From Terriglobia bacterium (GTDB lineage Bacteria > Acidobacteriota > Terriglobia > Terriglobales > Acidobacteriaceae), in NCBI GenBank assembly GCA_020073525.1, contig JAIQFA010000012.1, forward strand, positions 1 to 64,000: a stretch of DNA of 64,000 bases, in the 5' to 3' direction. How positions within the stretch are numbered: the stretch's first letter is position 1; each line of letters opens with the position of its first letter. Position numbers and translations under genes: made by a program. The notes beneath the pieces are model-generated. The model saw only the letters and a list, made by a program, of their open reading frames with translations, was not told the origin of the DNA and made no database searches. Below, one piece after another: positions 36,363-46,316 of the stretch.

Positions 36363-37673
36363 CTAACGAGCCATGGCGAGAAGCGGCGCGCGTTTTTCAG
36401 CGGGCACGAACTCGCGTACTTCGTGTCCCGTGTAAACCTGCCGCGGACGCGCAATCTTCTGCTCCGGATCGGTGAGCATCTCCTGCCATTGGGCCAGCCA
36501 GCCTGCGGTGCGCGGGATGGCAAACAGCACGGTAAACATTTCCGGCTTGAAGCCCATGGCCTGATAGATGATTCCCGAGTAAAAATCCACGTTGGGATAC
36601 AGTTTGCGCGTGACGAAATATTCATCCTCCAGCGCAATTCGCTCTAACTCCAGCGCGATGTCGAGCTTGGGGTTTCCGCCGGTGACTGCGAATACTTTCT
36701 CCGCCGTCCACTTGATAATCTTGGCGCGCGGATCGTAATTCTTATAGACGCGGTGGCCAAAGCCCATCAGCTTGCCGTGTCCTTCTTTCACCTTCTTGAT
36801 GTAGGCGGGGATATTCGCCTTGGTACCGATTTCGTCGAGCATCACCAGAACGGCTTCATTGGCGCCACCGTGCAGCGGTCCGGCCAAGGCAGCCGCGGCG
36901 GCGGCGGTGGAAAGGTAAGGATCGGTTTGCGCGCTGCCCACGGCCCGCATGGCGTTGGCGCTGCAGTTCTGCTCGTGGTCGGCATGCAGGATGAAAAGAA
37001 TATCCAGGGCGCGGGCGATGACCGGATTGGCCACGTACTTCGGCTCCACCATCCTCCACAACATGTTCATGAAATTTTCGGGATAGCTGAGATCGTTGTC
37101 CGGGTAAGTGTAGGGGAAGCCGAGACTGTGCCGGTACGACATGGCCGCGATCGACGGCATCTTGCCAATCAGGCGTTTGATTTGCAGCAGCCGGTTGGCG
37201 GGATCCTGAATTTTCTTAGACTCGGGATAGACCGTGGACAAGGCTGCCACCGTGCTCACTAGCATGGCCATCGGATGGGCATCGTGGCGAAAGCCCTCCA
37301 TGAACTTCTTGGTGGTTTCGTGCAACATCGTGTGATGGGTGATCTCGTCGACCCAGGTTTTCAGCTCGTCGGAAGTAGGCAGGTCGCCGAACAGCAGCAG
37401 GTAGGCAACTTCGAGAAAAGTGCAGTGTTCCGCCAGCACTTCGATGGGATAGCCGCGGTAGCGAAGGATGCCCCGGTCGCCGTCGATGAAAGTGATCTTG
37501 CTGTGGCAGGACGCAGTATTCATGAATGCCGGATCGTAGGTCATGAGTCCAAAATCGTCAGGGCCGGTCTTGATTTTCCGCAGGTCCATGGCCCGGATCG
37601 TTCCGTTCTCAATCGGAAGGTTGTAGTTTGTGGCGGTACGATTATCAGTAATAGTGAGAGAGTTTGATGCCAT
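36363..37673 (-). CDS. gltA: Citrate synthase
   Basis: 436 residues, typical of the hexameric type I/II form. Signature and active-site regions are intact: 'LHADHEQNCSANAMRAVGSA' (first catalytic His), 'GPLHGGANEAVLVMLDEIGT' (second His) and 'MGFGHRVYKNYDPRAKIIK' (third His and Arg), with the catalytic Asp in 'VDFYSGIIYQAMGF'. It condenses oxaloacetate and acetyl-CoA at the entry of the TCA cycle. AAGGAG precedes the ATG. A GTGA-N6-TCAC palindrome lies 168 bases upstream. Confidence 0.97.
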   Translation of the reverse strand: MASNSLTITDNRTATNYNLPIENGTIRAMDLRKIKTGPDDFGLMTYDPAFMNTASCHSKITFIDGDRGILRYRGYPIEVLAEHCTFLEVAYLLLFGDLPTSDELKTWVDEITHHTMLHETTKKFMEGFRHDAHPMAMLVSTVAALSTVYPESKKIQDPANRLLQIKRLIGKMPSIAAMSYRHSLGFPYTYPDNDLSYPENFMNMLWRMVEPKYVANPVIARALDILFILHADHEQNCSANAMRAVGSAQTDPYLSTAAAAAALAGPLHGGANEAVLVMLDEIGTKANIPAYIKKVKEGHGKLMGFGHRVYKNYDPRAKIIKWTAEKVFAVTGGNPKLDIALELERIALEDEYFVTRKLYPNVDFYSGIIYQAMGFKPEMFTVLFAIPRTAGWLAQWQEMLTDPEQKIARPRQVYTGHEVREFVPAEKRAPLLAMAR

Positions 37674-37840
37674 GGTGAATTCTCCTTATGCCGGTGCCCT
37701 TGGGGCAATCGCGGGGGCTGAGCAGGGCACAAATCTCAAGCCATCCCGATTCCCTTGAACCGCAGACGCTGCAAATCTCGTCCCCTAATATTTTCTGCCC
37801 TATGGGTGGAGCAATGCGGTGTCGTGCCTCACCTCGACCC

Positions 37841-37854
37841 GTGATAAGTGTCAC
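37841..37854. promoter_or_regulatory. CRP/FNR-type palindrome between gltA and the phosphoesterase gene
   Basis: GTGATAAGTGTCAC has perfect GTGA/TCAC half-sites with a 6-base centre. It lies in the 407-base divergent spacer, 168 bases from the gltA start and 227 from the start at 38081. The rest of the spacer shows no other gene. Confidence 0.4.
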
Positions 37855-38080
37855 TTCGGCTGTAGTAAACCAGGGCCGGTGTGTTGCTTTCAGCGCTCTC
37901 ATCTCACGGCTGATCAACTTACGCGCGCTGAAAGTCAGGAAGGGCCGCCCCGTCTGGCGCCAGAGCCGGAACTTTTAATCTGCAGTTCATATTCCTGTTA
38001 TGAGTGCGCAACATGCGGGCAGTACCTCTACAGTGCTGGCTTCTTTCGATATAAAAAAGAGCCACACGGGGAGGGTGAAA

Positions 38081-41000
38081 ATGATTTTCGGAGTGCTTAA
38101 GAATTCCTCGCAGATCATGCGCTGGAATCGGATTTCTAAAATTTTCCGTCCGTTGATCGCCACTTTGGTCTGCGCAGGAATGGCGTTTGGACAATCCATC
38201 AATATGTCGAACTGGGGCACCGTTACCACTCCGGTGTACAACCAGTTGGAGAGCAACCCGTTCTACTCCAACGCGGAGATTCTCGCGGGTCCGAACAAGC
38301 TCGGCAGCTACTATGCCGGCGTGCTGCCCAACGGCAAGAAGGTTACGCCCGCAGGGCTCAGCATCCAGATCGGAATGAACCCGCTCGGCGTCGCCGTGAC
38401 ACCCGACGGTCAGTACGCGGTTACATCGAACGACGACGAACGCGAAGGCGGATTCGTTTCCTACCAGAGTCCCACCAACGTTGGCGGCTATTCGCTCACC
38501 GTTGTGAACACATCGACCTTTAGCGTGGTGTCGCAGTTGCATACATCGCAGAGATTCTTCATTGGACTGCAGATCAGCGGTCCACAGGGTGGGCCCTACA
38601 CGGTGTGGGCGGCAGGCGGGCCAGACAATGACGTGAAGTTGTTCTCGCTTTCGTCCGCGGGCGTGCTCACGTCGGGTACTCCCGCCAACATCGTCATTCC
38701 TCCCACACTGCCTGAAAACGCGGGATACGTCTCGAACTACATCGCCGGCGCGCCGCTGACCTCGTCAACCTCAACGCCTTCGGGCTTCAGCAAATCGGGC
38801 GCAGAAATCACCTTCCCAGCGGGAATCCAGCTCTCTCCTGACGGCAAGTATCTCTATGTGGCCTGCAATGGCGATCAGAGCGTCGCGATCATTGACACAA
38901 ATACGAAAGGAATTCTGAAGCAACTTCCTGCCGGCGCCTTCCCCTACGGGATCGCGGTCAACGCGGCGGGAGACCGCATCGCGGTTTCAAACTGGGGCAT
39001 TGACGAGTACAAGTTCGCCAATCCAACCTACGACCCCGACTCCGGTTTCCTCACGGCTCTAGGGACTACCGGTGCCAATGTGCCCGATGGTTTCTATCCT
39101 CCCGTCAACAACAAGACGGGTAAGTTTCCTCTGAGCTCTTCGGTTCACATTTATGCCGCCCAGGGCGGATTCGCAGGGCTGGCCACACCGAAGTACGGCA
39201 AGCATCTGGGGATGAATAACCTGACACTCACCGGCAACAATGCTATCGGAGATGTTCATCCTTCGGCGATGGCGGTAGTGAAGGGCGCGGACGGAACCGA
39301 CGTTCTTTTCATCGCCAAGACCAACGACGATCACTTGGCACGCTACAAAATGAAGACCGGTGCGGCTGCCGGCGGGGACTACGACTTGGGTGCAACCTTC
39401 GTGCCTTATCTCAACAACAAAAACCGGCAAATCACTTTGGCCAAGGGCACTTATCCCAACGCCATGGCAGTCTCGCCCGACAACACCAAGCTCTTCGTCG
39501 CGGAAGCCGGCATCAACTCGGTGGCCGTGCTCGATGTGACCGACCCGCTCAACCCGAATCTGCTCGGCCGCATTCCCACCGGTTGGTATCCCACGGGTCT
39601 GGCCGTCAGCCCGGATGGAAGCACGCTCTACATTGCCAACGCCAAAGGCGTCGGCGAAGACATCAACCCCAACGTTGACACCACTGGCGGCAGCGGCCAG
39701 ATTCCTCCGCCCAGCGGATTGGGTTCGGATTCCAGGGTGGACAGTAATTTCATCTTCGGCAGCTTGCAGCAGGTCAGCCTGGCTACAACGCCGTGGGACA
39801 ACACCACCGTGCAGGCGAACAACTTCACCGTGCAGAATTCGGTAGACACCTCGATCGTTCCGATGGGCGGGACGGCAGGCTCCACCCGCATCAAGACCGT
39901 GATCTTCATCGAGCACGAGAACAAGACATTCGACTCCATGCTCGGGGACTTGGGCTCGTACTTCGGAAACTTCGCGGGTACGACCTTCAACAATGTCGAT
40001 GGAACCCCCTACAGCAACGGACAATTCACGGGAGTTTCCTTCAACACGCAGGTGCTGGCGCAAGCCTTCGCGACCGGGGTCAACTACTACTCCGAATCCG
40101 AGGAAAGCGACGCTGGCCATCAGTTCTTAGCGTCCGGCACGGCCAGCGATTACACGGAAAAAACGCTGCTCGTGAAGACCGGTCGCGGCCTGCTGGTCAA
40201 CAAGAACTTCGAGCCCGAAGATTATCCGGAAAACGGGTACATCTTCAACAACCTGGCCCGCTGGAACAAATCGTTTAAAGATTACGGCGAGCTCATGCGC
40301 ATTGAAGGCACCGACACCGGCACGAGCGTGCCTACCACGATCAACGACCCGCTTAGCGGCAACCTGGGCTTCCCCACGCTGCTGGCTGACAACTTCACGG
40401 TGTCCAACTACCCCGTGGTCAATGCTGGCGATGTCAGCACTCAGACCCAGGGTCTTGGGCAGTCTTACTTCATGAAGCTGCCGATCCTTGGCGTTCTGGG
40501 AACGACCAACAAGAACGGCACTCCGCGCCTGGATCTGAACTATCCGGGCTACAACTTCAACATCTCCGACCAACGGCGGGCGCTCGAATTCATCAAGGAC
40601 TTCGACAGCATGGTGAATGCGGGGACGCTGCCTCAGTTCCTCTACATCTACCAGCCCAACGACCACACCGGCGGCGTGCAGGCGCCCAATGCCGGGTCGG
40701 TTGTGACCAACGGCCCGCTGCAGGAAGTCGGCGACGGCGACGTGGGTCTCGGCATGGTGGTGCAGCACATCATGAAGAGCCCGATCTACTACAACGCGCA
40801 AAAGAACACTGGCGCTGCCATCTTCATGACCTATGACGACGCACAGTCTTCACTCGATCACATTCATCCGCACCGTACGCCGATGATCGTAATCAGCCCG
40901 TTTGCCAAGCCCGGTTTCATTGCCACTCGTCACTACTCCACAGCTTCGATCGTGAAGACCGAAGACCTGCTGATGGGCTTGCCGGCGATGAACTACGGTG

Positions 41001-41338
41001 ACTTGTTTGCCACCGATTTGCGCGATATGTTCCAGTCCACCTACAACGGCATCACCGCTGACCAGCTCAACTTCAACCTCGACCCGACCATCACACCTTC
41101 GAAGGAAGGCAAGAGGATCTGGTCGCTGGTCAGCAAGCTGGACACCTCGGCTCCCGACAAGGACAGCCAGCGACTGGGCGTGCTCGTGCGACTCTCGATC
41201 GAGGCAGACCAACTGCACGATCAGGCCGCGAAGAGCAACACGCTCGAAAGCGCCGCTTACCAGAAACAGCAGAATGCACTGTACGATGAAGCTGAAAAAC
41301 TGGTGGATACCGCTGGTCCAGCCGACAACGACGATTAG
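38081..41338 (+). CDS. Large exported YVTN beta-propeller/phosphoesterase protein
   Basis: About 1085 residues from the ATG at 38081, where GGGAGGG gives a good ribosome-binding site; the frame is open 81 bases further upstream. A signal peptide ('PLIATLVCAGMAFGQ') is followed by a surface-type YVTN propeller ('QLSPDGKYLYVACNGDQSVA', 'AVSPDNTKLFVAEAGINSVA'). From about residue 610 comes an alkaline-phosphatase-superfamily phosphoesterase of the phospholipase C type ('IKTVIFIEHENKTFDSMLG', with Glu and Asn/Thr metal-site residues, later 'FMTYDDAQSSLDHIHPHRTP'). Such proteins are abundant in Acidobacteriota and may release phosphate from outside substrates. A strong terminator follows. Confidence 0.85.
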   Translation: MIFGVLKNSSQIMRWNRISKIFRPLIATLVCAGMAFGQSINMSNWGTVTTPVYNQLESNPFYSNAEILAGPNKLGSYYAGVLPNGKKVTPAGLSIQIGMNPLGVAVTPDGQYAVTSNDDEREGGFVSYQSPTNVGGYSLTVVNTSTFSVVSQLHTSQRFFIGLQISGPQGGPYTVWAAGGPDNDVKLFSLSSAGVLTSGTPANIVIPPTLPENAGYVSNYIAGAPLTSSTSTPSGFSKSGAEITFPAGIQLSPDGKYLYVACNGDQSVAIIDTNTKGILKQLPAGAFPYGIAVNAAGDRIAVSNWGIDEYKFANPTYDPDSGFLTALGTTGANVPDGFYPPVNNKTGKFPLSSSVHIYAAQGGFAGLATPKYGKHLGMNNLTLTGNNAIGDVHPSAMAVVKGADGTDVLFIAKTNDDHLARYKMKTGAAAGGDYDLGATFVPYLNNKNRQITLAKGTYPNAMAVSPDNTKLFVAEAGINSVAVLDVTDPLNPNLLGRIPTGWYPTGLAVSPDGSTLYIANAKGVGEDINPNVDTTGGSGQIPPPSGLGSDSRVDSNFIFGSLQQVSLATTPWDNTTVQANNFTVQNSVDTSIVPMGGTAGSTRIKTVIFIEHENKTFDSMLGDLGSYFGNFAGTTFNNVDGTPYSNGQFTGVSFNTQVLAQAFATGVNYYSESEESDAGHQFLASGTASDYTEKTLLVKTGRGLLVNKNFEPEDYPENGYIFNNLARWNKSFKDYGELMRIEGTDTGTSVPTTINDPLSGNLGFPTLLADNFTVSNYPVVNAGDVSTQTQGLGQSYFMKLPILGVLGTTNKNGTPRLDLNYPGYNFNISDQRRALEFIKDFDSMVNAGTLPQFLYIYQPNDHTGGVQAPNAGSVVTNGPLQEVGDGDVGLGMVVQHIMKSPIYYNAQKNTGAAIFMTYDDAQSSLDHIHPHRTPMIVISPFAKPGFIATRHYSTASIVKTEDLLMGLPAMNYGDLFATDLRDMFQSTYNGITADQLNFNLDPTITPSKEGKRIWSLVSKLDTSAPDKDSQRLGVLVRLSIEADQLHDQAAKSNTLESAAYQKQQNALYDEAEKLVDTAGPADNDD

Positions 41339-41357
41339 TTTTCACCCTGAACTCCGT

Positions 41358-41396
41358 GGCCCCTGTTCTCGACGAGAGCAGGGCCCTTTTTCTTTT
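41358..41396 (+). terminator. Intrinsic terminator of the phosphoesterase gene
   Basis: GGCCCCTGTTCTC and GAGAGCAGGGCC form a stem with one bulge and a 3-base loop, followed by CTTTTTCTTTT, 20 bases after the stop codon. Confidence 0.9.
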
Positions 41397-41410
41397 GCGC
41401 ACCTAATAGT

Positions 41411-41463
41411 TCCGTAGAGACGCGGCTTGCCGCGTCTGAGACCGGGCAAGCCCCGTCTGTACA
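41411..41463. repeat. REP-like element upstream of gltB
   Basis: 'tccgtagagacgcggcttgc', 'cgcgtctgagaccgggcaag', 'ccccgtctgtac': the same two-palindrome family as 15072-15142, with a few substitutions. The stretch from here to gltB (41464-41681) has no other clear structure. Confidence 0.75.
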
Positions 41464-41681
41464 CGTCCCAAATGAAAATTTGCATCTCTCGTATCGAAAT
41501 TCTGAATTGTACTTTCCGGCCCATCTATCGGTAACTAAGTACATACAGAAGTGTGTTCCTGAGCCAAAAGTGTGCGACACCCCGTAGCCTGTGCGGGCTG
41601 AGTCTCAACTCAAGAACAACTGATCCGGAAGCGGCCACGATGCCGCGCTACCGAGAACCATGCCATGAGGCAAATGATGGA

Positions 41682-44600
41682 ATGACGACGCGTCGAAAAA
41701 ATACGATTGGCCCTCCTCCCGCCCAGGGCCTGTACCATCCCTCCCAAGAGCACGATGCCTGCGGGATTGGATTCGTGGCCAACGTCCGTGGCCACAAGAG
41801 TCACGAAATCATCAGCAAGGGAATCCAGGTGCTGCTCAACCTGACGCACCGCGGAGCCTGCGGCTGCGATCCCGAGACTGGCGACGGCGCCGGCATTCTC
41901 CTCCAGATCCCGCATCAGTTCTTTGTGCGCGAGTGCCGCCAGTTGGGGTTCGAGCTGCCTCAGCCCGGCGCTTACGGCGTGGGCATGACATTTTTGCCGG
42001 TGGAGAAACACCCGCGGCTGCAATGTGAAGGCATTCTGGAACGGATTGTGCGCGAGGAGGGTTTGACGGTATTGGGCTGGCGCGACACCCCTTGCTTCGC
42101 ATCCGCCATTGGCCGCGTAGCGCGAGGTTCGCAACCCTACATCCAGCAGATTTTTGTAGGCTGTGGCGCCTTTACCGACGAGGACGCCTTTGAACGGAAG
42201 CTTTATATCGTGCGCAAGCGCGCCGAGAGTGAGATGGCCACGTCCGACATCGAGGATGCCGAGACCTTCCACATCCCATCGCTCTCTTGCCGCACCATCG
42301 TGTACAAGGGCCTGCTGCTGGCTCCGCAGATTACGAATTTTTACAAGGAGCTTTCCGATCCTGATGTGACCAGCGCCCTGTGCCTGGTACACCAGCGTTT
42401 TTCCACCAACACGTTTCCCAGTTGGCAGCGCGCGCATCCCTATCGCTACATCGCGCACAACGGCGAGATCAACACGCTCAAGGGCAACGTCAACTGGATG
42501 CACGCGCGCCAGTCGCTGCTCGCGTCCCCATTGTTTGGCGACGACATAAAGAAGCTTTTCCCGATCATTGCGCCGCACGGCAGCGATTCCGCGAACTTCG
42601 ACAATGCCGTCGAACTCCTGTTGCAGTCGGGACGCAGCCTGCCGCACGCGATGGCCATGCTGGTCCCGGAAGCGTGGGCGTGGAATCCGCACATGAAGCC
42701 GGAGAAGCGCGCCTTCTACGAGTATCACGCGTGCTTGATGGAGCCGTGGGATGGGCCGGCAGCCATCGCGTTCACCGACGGCAGAGTCATCGGCGCGATC
42801 CTCGACCGCAACGGCTTGCGGCCTGGACGATACGTAGTTACGAACGATGACCACGTCATCATGGCCTCCGAAGCCGGAGTGCTCGACATCGACCCAGAAC
42901 AAGTAAAGATGAAAGGCCGCCTGCAGCCAGGAAAGATGTTCCTGGTGGACACGGTCGAAGGCCGCATCGTTCCCGACAAGGAAATCAAGCACCGGCTGGC
43001 TTCGCGACAGCCGTATGCGCAGTGGCTGAAAGACAACCAGATCACCATCGATCAACTGCCCGCGCCCACGCGCATGCACCATCCGGACGCGGAAACGCTT
43101 CTCCGCCGCCAGCGTGCCTTCGGCTACAGCGATGAGGATCTGCGCATGATCCTCGGCCCGATGGCTTCTAAAGGCCAGGAGCCTGTTGGTTCGATGGGGA
43201 CCGACACCCCGCTCGCATGTCTCTCGGATCGCCCGCAGTCGCTCTTTAACTATTTCAAGCAGCTCTTCGCGCAGGTCACGAATCCTCCCATTGACCCGAT
43301 TCGCGAAGAAATTGTGATGTCGCTCATCAGCTATATCGGGAGCGAGCGCAACATTCTCTCGGAAAATCCCGAGAACTGTCACATGCTGAAGCTGGCCCAC
43401 CCGTTGCTGACTAACGTCGAACTGGAAAAGCTGCGCCGCGTCTCAACCGGGGATCTGCTGGCCATCACGCTGCCCGCGCTGTTCCGCGCCAGTGAAGGGG
43501 AAGCTGGACTGAAGCGCGCGCTCGACGAGTTGTGCCAGCGCGCGTCGCTCGCCGGAAAAGCAGGATACACGTTGCTGATTCTTTCCGATCGCGGTGTGAA
43601 CAAGGATTTCGCTCCCATTCCCAGCCTGCTGGCACTGGCTGCCGTGCATAACCTGCTGGTCCAAGAGGAGACGCGCACCCAGGTCGCTCTGATTACGGAA
43701 TCGGGCGAGCCCCGCGAGGTCATGCACTTCGCCTTGCTCAGTGGCTATGGTGCAAGCGCGATCAATCCCTATCTCGCATTGGAGAGCGTCGAAAGCCTTG
43801 CCCGGCGCGGAGACTTGGCCGATGGCGTGACTCCCGAACTCGCGGTGAAGCACTTCATCAAGTCGGTGAACAAAGGTTTGCTGAAGACCTTCGCGAAAAT
43901 GGGCATCTCGACCTTGCAGAGCTACCAGGGAGCGCAGGTCTTCGAAGCCATTGGCCTGAACAAGCAATTGGTCGACTCGTATTTCTCAGGCACGGCATCG
44001 CGACTGGAAGGCGTCGGCCTAGAAGTGCTCGCCCGCGAAGCGCAACTGAAGCACGAACACGCATTCCGCCCACTAACCGAGTCCGAGACCGAACTCGCCG
44101 TGGGAGGCACTTATCATCAGCGCGTTAACGGCGAGTATCACCTGCTGAATCCCCTGACCATCAGCAAGTTGCAGCAGGCGGTACAGCAGGAAAGCTTCGA
44201 GACTTTTCAGGAATACACCGACCTCATCGACAACCAGAGCAGCAATATGGCGACGCTGCGCAGCTTGATGAAGTTCAAGGAGAGCGCCCATCCAGTTCCC
44301 CTCGAAGAAGTGGAGCCCGCCAAAGAAATTGTGAAGCGCTTCACCACCGGAGCGATGTCATTCGGTTCCATCAGCAAAGAAGCGCACGAAACGCTAGCTA
44401 TCGCCATGAACCGCATCGGCGGCAAGTCCAATACCGGCGAGGGCGGCGAAGATGAAGAGCGCTTCAAGCCGGATGCCAGTGGAGACCTGCGGCGCAGCGC
44501 CGTCAAGCAGGTCGCCTCGGCGCGCTTTGGAGTCACCGCAAACTATCTCGTCAATGCGGACGAGTTACAAATCAAGATGGCGCAGGGCGCAAAGCCCGGC

Positions 44601-46316
44601 GAAGGCGGCCAACTTCCCGGTCACAAAGTCGATGAGGTCATCGCGCGCCTGAGGCATTCCATCCCCGGCGTGGGCTTGATCTCGCCCCCGCCGCACCATG
44701 ACATCTATTCCATCGAAGATCTCGCGCAACTGATCTACGACTTGAAGAATGTGAATCCGCAAGCCCGCATCGCGGTGAAATTAGTGGCGGAAGTCGGAGT
44801 GGGCACAGTGGCGGCCGGAGTTGCCAAGGCGCACGCGGATGTTGTCCTGATCAGCGGCGACAGCGGAGGCACGGGAGCGTCACCACTTAGCTCGATCAAG
44901 CACGCCGGCATTCCCTGGGAGCTAGGATTAGCCGAGACGCAGCAGGTTCTTTTGCTGAACGATCTGCGCAGCCGAATCCGCGTGCAGACCGATGGCAAAC
45001 TGCAGACCGGCCGGGATGTCGTGGTCGCGGCGCTGCTTGGCGCCGAAGAATTTGGTTTTGCCACTACGCCGTTGATTGCGATGGGCTGCGTCATGATGCG
45101 CAAGTGCCATCTCAACACCTGCTCGGTCGGCATCGCCACCCAGGATCCCGTGCTGCGCAAGCAATTCAAGGGACAGCCGGAGCACGTCATCAACTTCTTT
45201 TTCTTCCTCGCGGAACAAGTGCGAAAATACATGGCCGAACTGGGCTTCCGCCACATGGACGAAATGATTGGGCGCGTCGATATGCTCGACGTGCAGCCCG
45301 CCGTGAATCACTGGAAGGGGCGAGGCCTGGATCTGTCGGCCATTCTCTATAACCCGGAAGTGCCGTCGCGCGTGGCACGCCGCTGTATTCAGGCGCAGGA
45401 TCATGGGTTGGAGGAGGCGCTCGACCACCAACTTCTCGCCAACTCACAGGCGGCGATCGAGACTCTTACACCGGTCGAGATCAAACTGCCGGTGCGCAAT
45501 GTTCATCGCTCCGTGGGAACCATGCTGAGCGGAGCAATCGCCCGCCGCCACGGATCCGCGGGCCTGCCCGACGATACGATCCGCATTCATCTCGACGGAT
45601 CAGCGGGGCAGAGCCTCGGCGCGTTTTTGGCCAAGGGAGTCACGCTCACGCTCGAAGGTGAGGCCAACGACTACGTGGGCAAGGGCCTCTCCGGCGGACG
45701 ATTAATTGTCTATCCGCCGCGACGGTCCAGGTTCGAGCCCGAAAGAAATATTCTGATGGGCAACGTTGCCCTCTACGGCGCCACCAGCGGCGAAGCGTTT
45801 TTCAACGGCGTCGCGGGTGAACGCTTTGCCGTTCGCAATTCCGGAGCCATCGCAGTAGTTGAAGGAGTCGGCGACCACGGCTGCGAATACATGACCAAGG
45901 GCTTGGTCCTGGTGCTCGGGGCCTGCGGCAGAAATTTTGCCGCCGGCATGAGCGGCGGTGTCGCTTACGTTTTCGACGAGCGCGGAGACTTCACCGAAAA
46001 GCGTTGCAACCTGGAATCGGTCGACCTCGAGCCGCTTTTCGAAGCAGATGCACAACTCGCCGAGACCGGGTTCACCGAGACGAAGATCGTCGAAGCCAAG
46101 CTGGTCCGAGATCTCGTCGTGCGGCATTTGGAACTAACCGCCAGCCCGCGAGCCGCATGGATTCTCGACAACTGGCAGGAGGCGCTGTCCCGCTTTATCA
46201 AAGTCTTCCCGCATGAACACAAGCGGGTTCTGGGAGTGAGCCGCCGCCCGCAGCATTACATCCCGAGCCCCCAACTCGCCGTGATGGCGCCGTCCGAGCA
46301 GGTGCAGCATGGGTAA
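41682..46316 (+). CDS. gltB: Glutamate synthase large subunit
   Basis: About 1544 residues from the ATG at 41682; the frame is open to 41553 but those residues are not family-like. The catalytic Cys of the amidotransferase domain is in 'SQEHDACGIGFVANVRGHKS', some residues in from this start, so either the N-terminus is processed or an extended leader is removed. The FMN/iron-sulfur synthase domain ('GSISKEAHETLAIAMNRIGG', 'CHLNTCSVGIATQDP') and the C-terminal beta-helix ('GMSGGVAYVFDERGDF') are complete. With GltD it makes two glutamates from glutamine and 2-oxoglutarate using NADPH. Confidence 0.97.
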   Translation: MTTRRKNTIGPPPAQGLYHPSQEHDACGIGFVANVRGHKSHEIISKGIQVLLNLTHRGACGCDPETGDGAGILLQIPHQFFVRECRQLGFELPQPGAYGVGMTFLPVEKHPRLQCEGILERIVREEGLTVLGWRDTPCFASAIGRVARGSQPYIQQIFVGCGAFTDEDAFERKLYIVRKRAESEMATSDIEDAETFHIPSLSCRTIVYKGLLLAPQITNFYKELSDPDVTSALCLVHQRFSTNTFPSWQRAHPYRYIAHNGEINTLKGNVNWMHARQSLLASPLFGDDIKKLFPIIAPHGSDSANFDNAVELLLQSGRSLPHAMAMLVPEAWAWNPHMKPEKRAFYEYHACLMEPWDGPAAIAFTDGRVIGAILDRNGLRPGRYVVTNDDHVIMASEAGVLDIDPEQVKMKGRLQPGKMFLVDTVEGRIVPDKEIKHRLASRQPYAQWLKDNQITIDQLPAPTRMHHPDAETLLRRQRAFGYSDEDLRMILGPMASKGQEPVGSMGTDTPLACLSDRPQSLFNYFKQLFAQVTNPPIDPIREEIVMSLISYIGSERNILSENPENCHMLKLAHPLLTNVELEKLRRVSTGDLLAITLPALFRASEGEAGLKRALDELCQRASLAGKAGYTLLILSDRGVNKDFAPIPSLLALAAVHNLLVQEETRTQVALITESGEPREVMHFALLSGYGASAINPYLALESVESLARRGDLADGVTPELAVKHFIKSVNKGLLKTFAKMGISTLQSYQGAQVFEAIGLNKQLVDSYFSGTASRLEGVGLEVLAREAQLKHEHAFRPLTESETELAVGGTYHQRVNGEYHLLNPLTISKLQQAVQQESFETFQEYTDLIDNQSSNMATLRSLMKFKESAHPVPLEEVEPAKEIVKRFTTGAMSFGSISKEAHETLAIAMNRIGGKSNTGEGGEDEERFKPDASGDLRRSAVKQVASARFGVTANYLVNADELQIKMAQGAKPGEGGQLPGHKVDEVIARLRHSIPGVGLISPPPHHDIYSIEDLAQLIYDLKNVNPQARIAVKLVAEVGVGTVAAGVAKAHADVVLISGDSGGTGASPLSSIKHAGIPWELGLAETQQVLLLNDLRSRIRVQTDGKLQTGRDVVVAALLGAEEFGFATTPLIAMGCVMMRKCHLNTCSVGIATQDPVLRKQFKGQPEHVINFFFFLAEQVRKYMAELGFRHMDEMIGRVDMLDVQPAVNHWKGRGLDLSAILYNPEVPSRVARRCIQAQDHGLEEALDHQLLANSQAAIETLTPVEIKLPVRNVHRSVGTMLSGAIARRHGSAGLPDDTIRIHLDGSAGQSLGAFLAKGVTLTLEGEANDYVGKGLSGGRLIVYPPRRSRFEPERNILMGNVALYGATSGEAFFNGVAGERFAVRNSGAIAVVEGVGDHGCEYMTKGLVLVLGACGRNFAAGMSGGVAYVFDERGDFTEKRCNLESVDLEPLFEADAQLAETGFTETKIVEAKLVRDLVVRHLELTASPRAAWILDNWQEALSRFIKVFPHEHKRVLGVSRRPQHYIPSPQLAVMAPSEQVQHG

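Noticed and set aside
37919-38542. 207-codon minus-strand frame upstream of gltA
   Set aside because: Largely antisense to the start of the phosphoesterase gene, with no domain.
39059-40120. Minus-strand open frame of about 350 codons opposite the phosphoesterase gene
   Set aside because: Antisense shadow of a well-supported gene.
41610-43400. Long minus-strand open frame opposite gltB (about 600 codons)
   Set aside because: Antisense shadow of gltB with biased composition, no domain and no ribosome-binding site.
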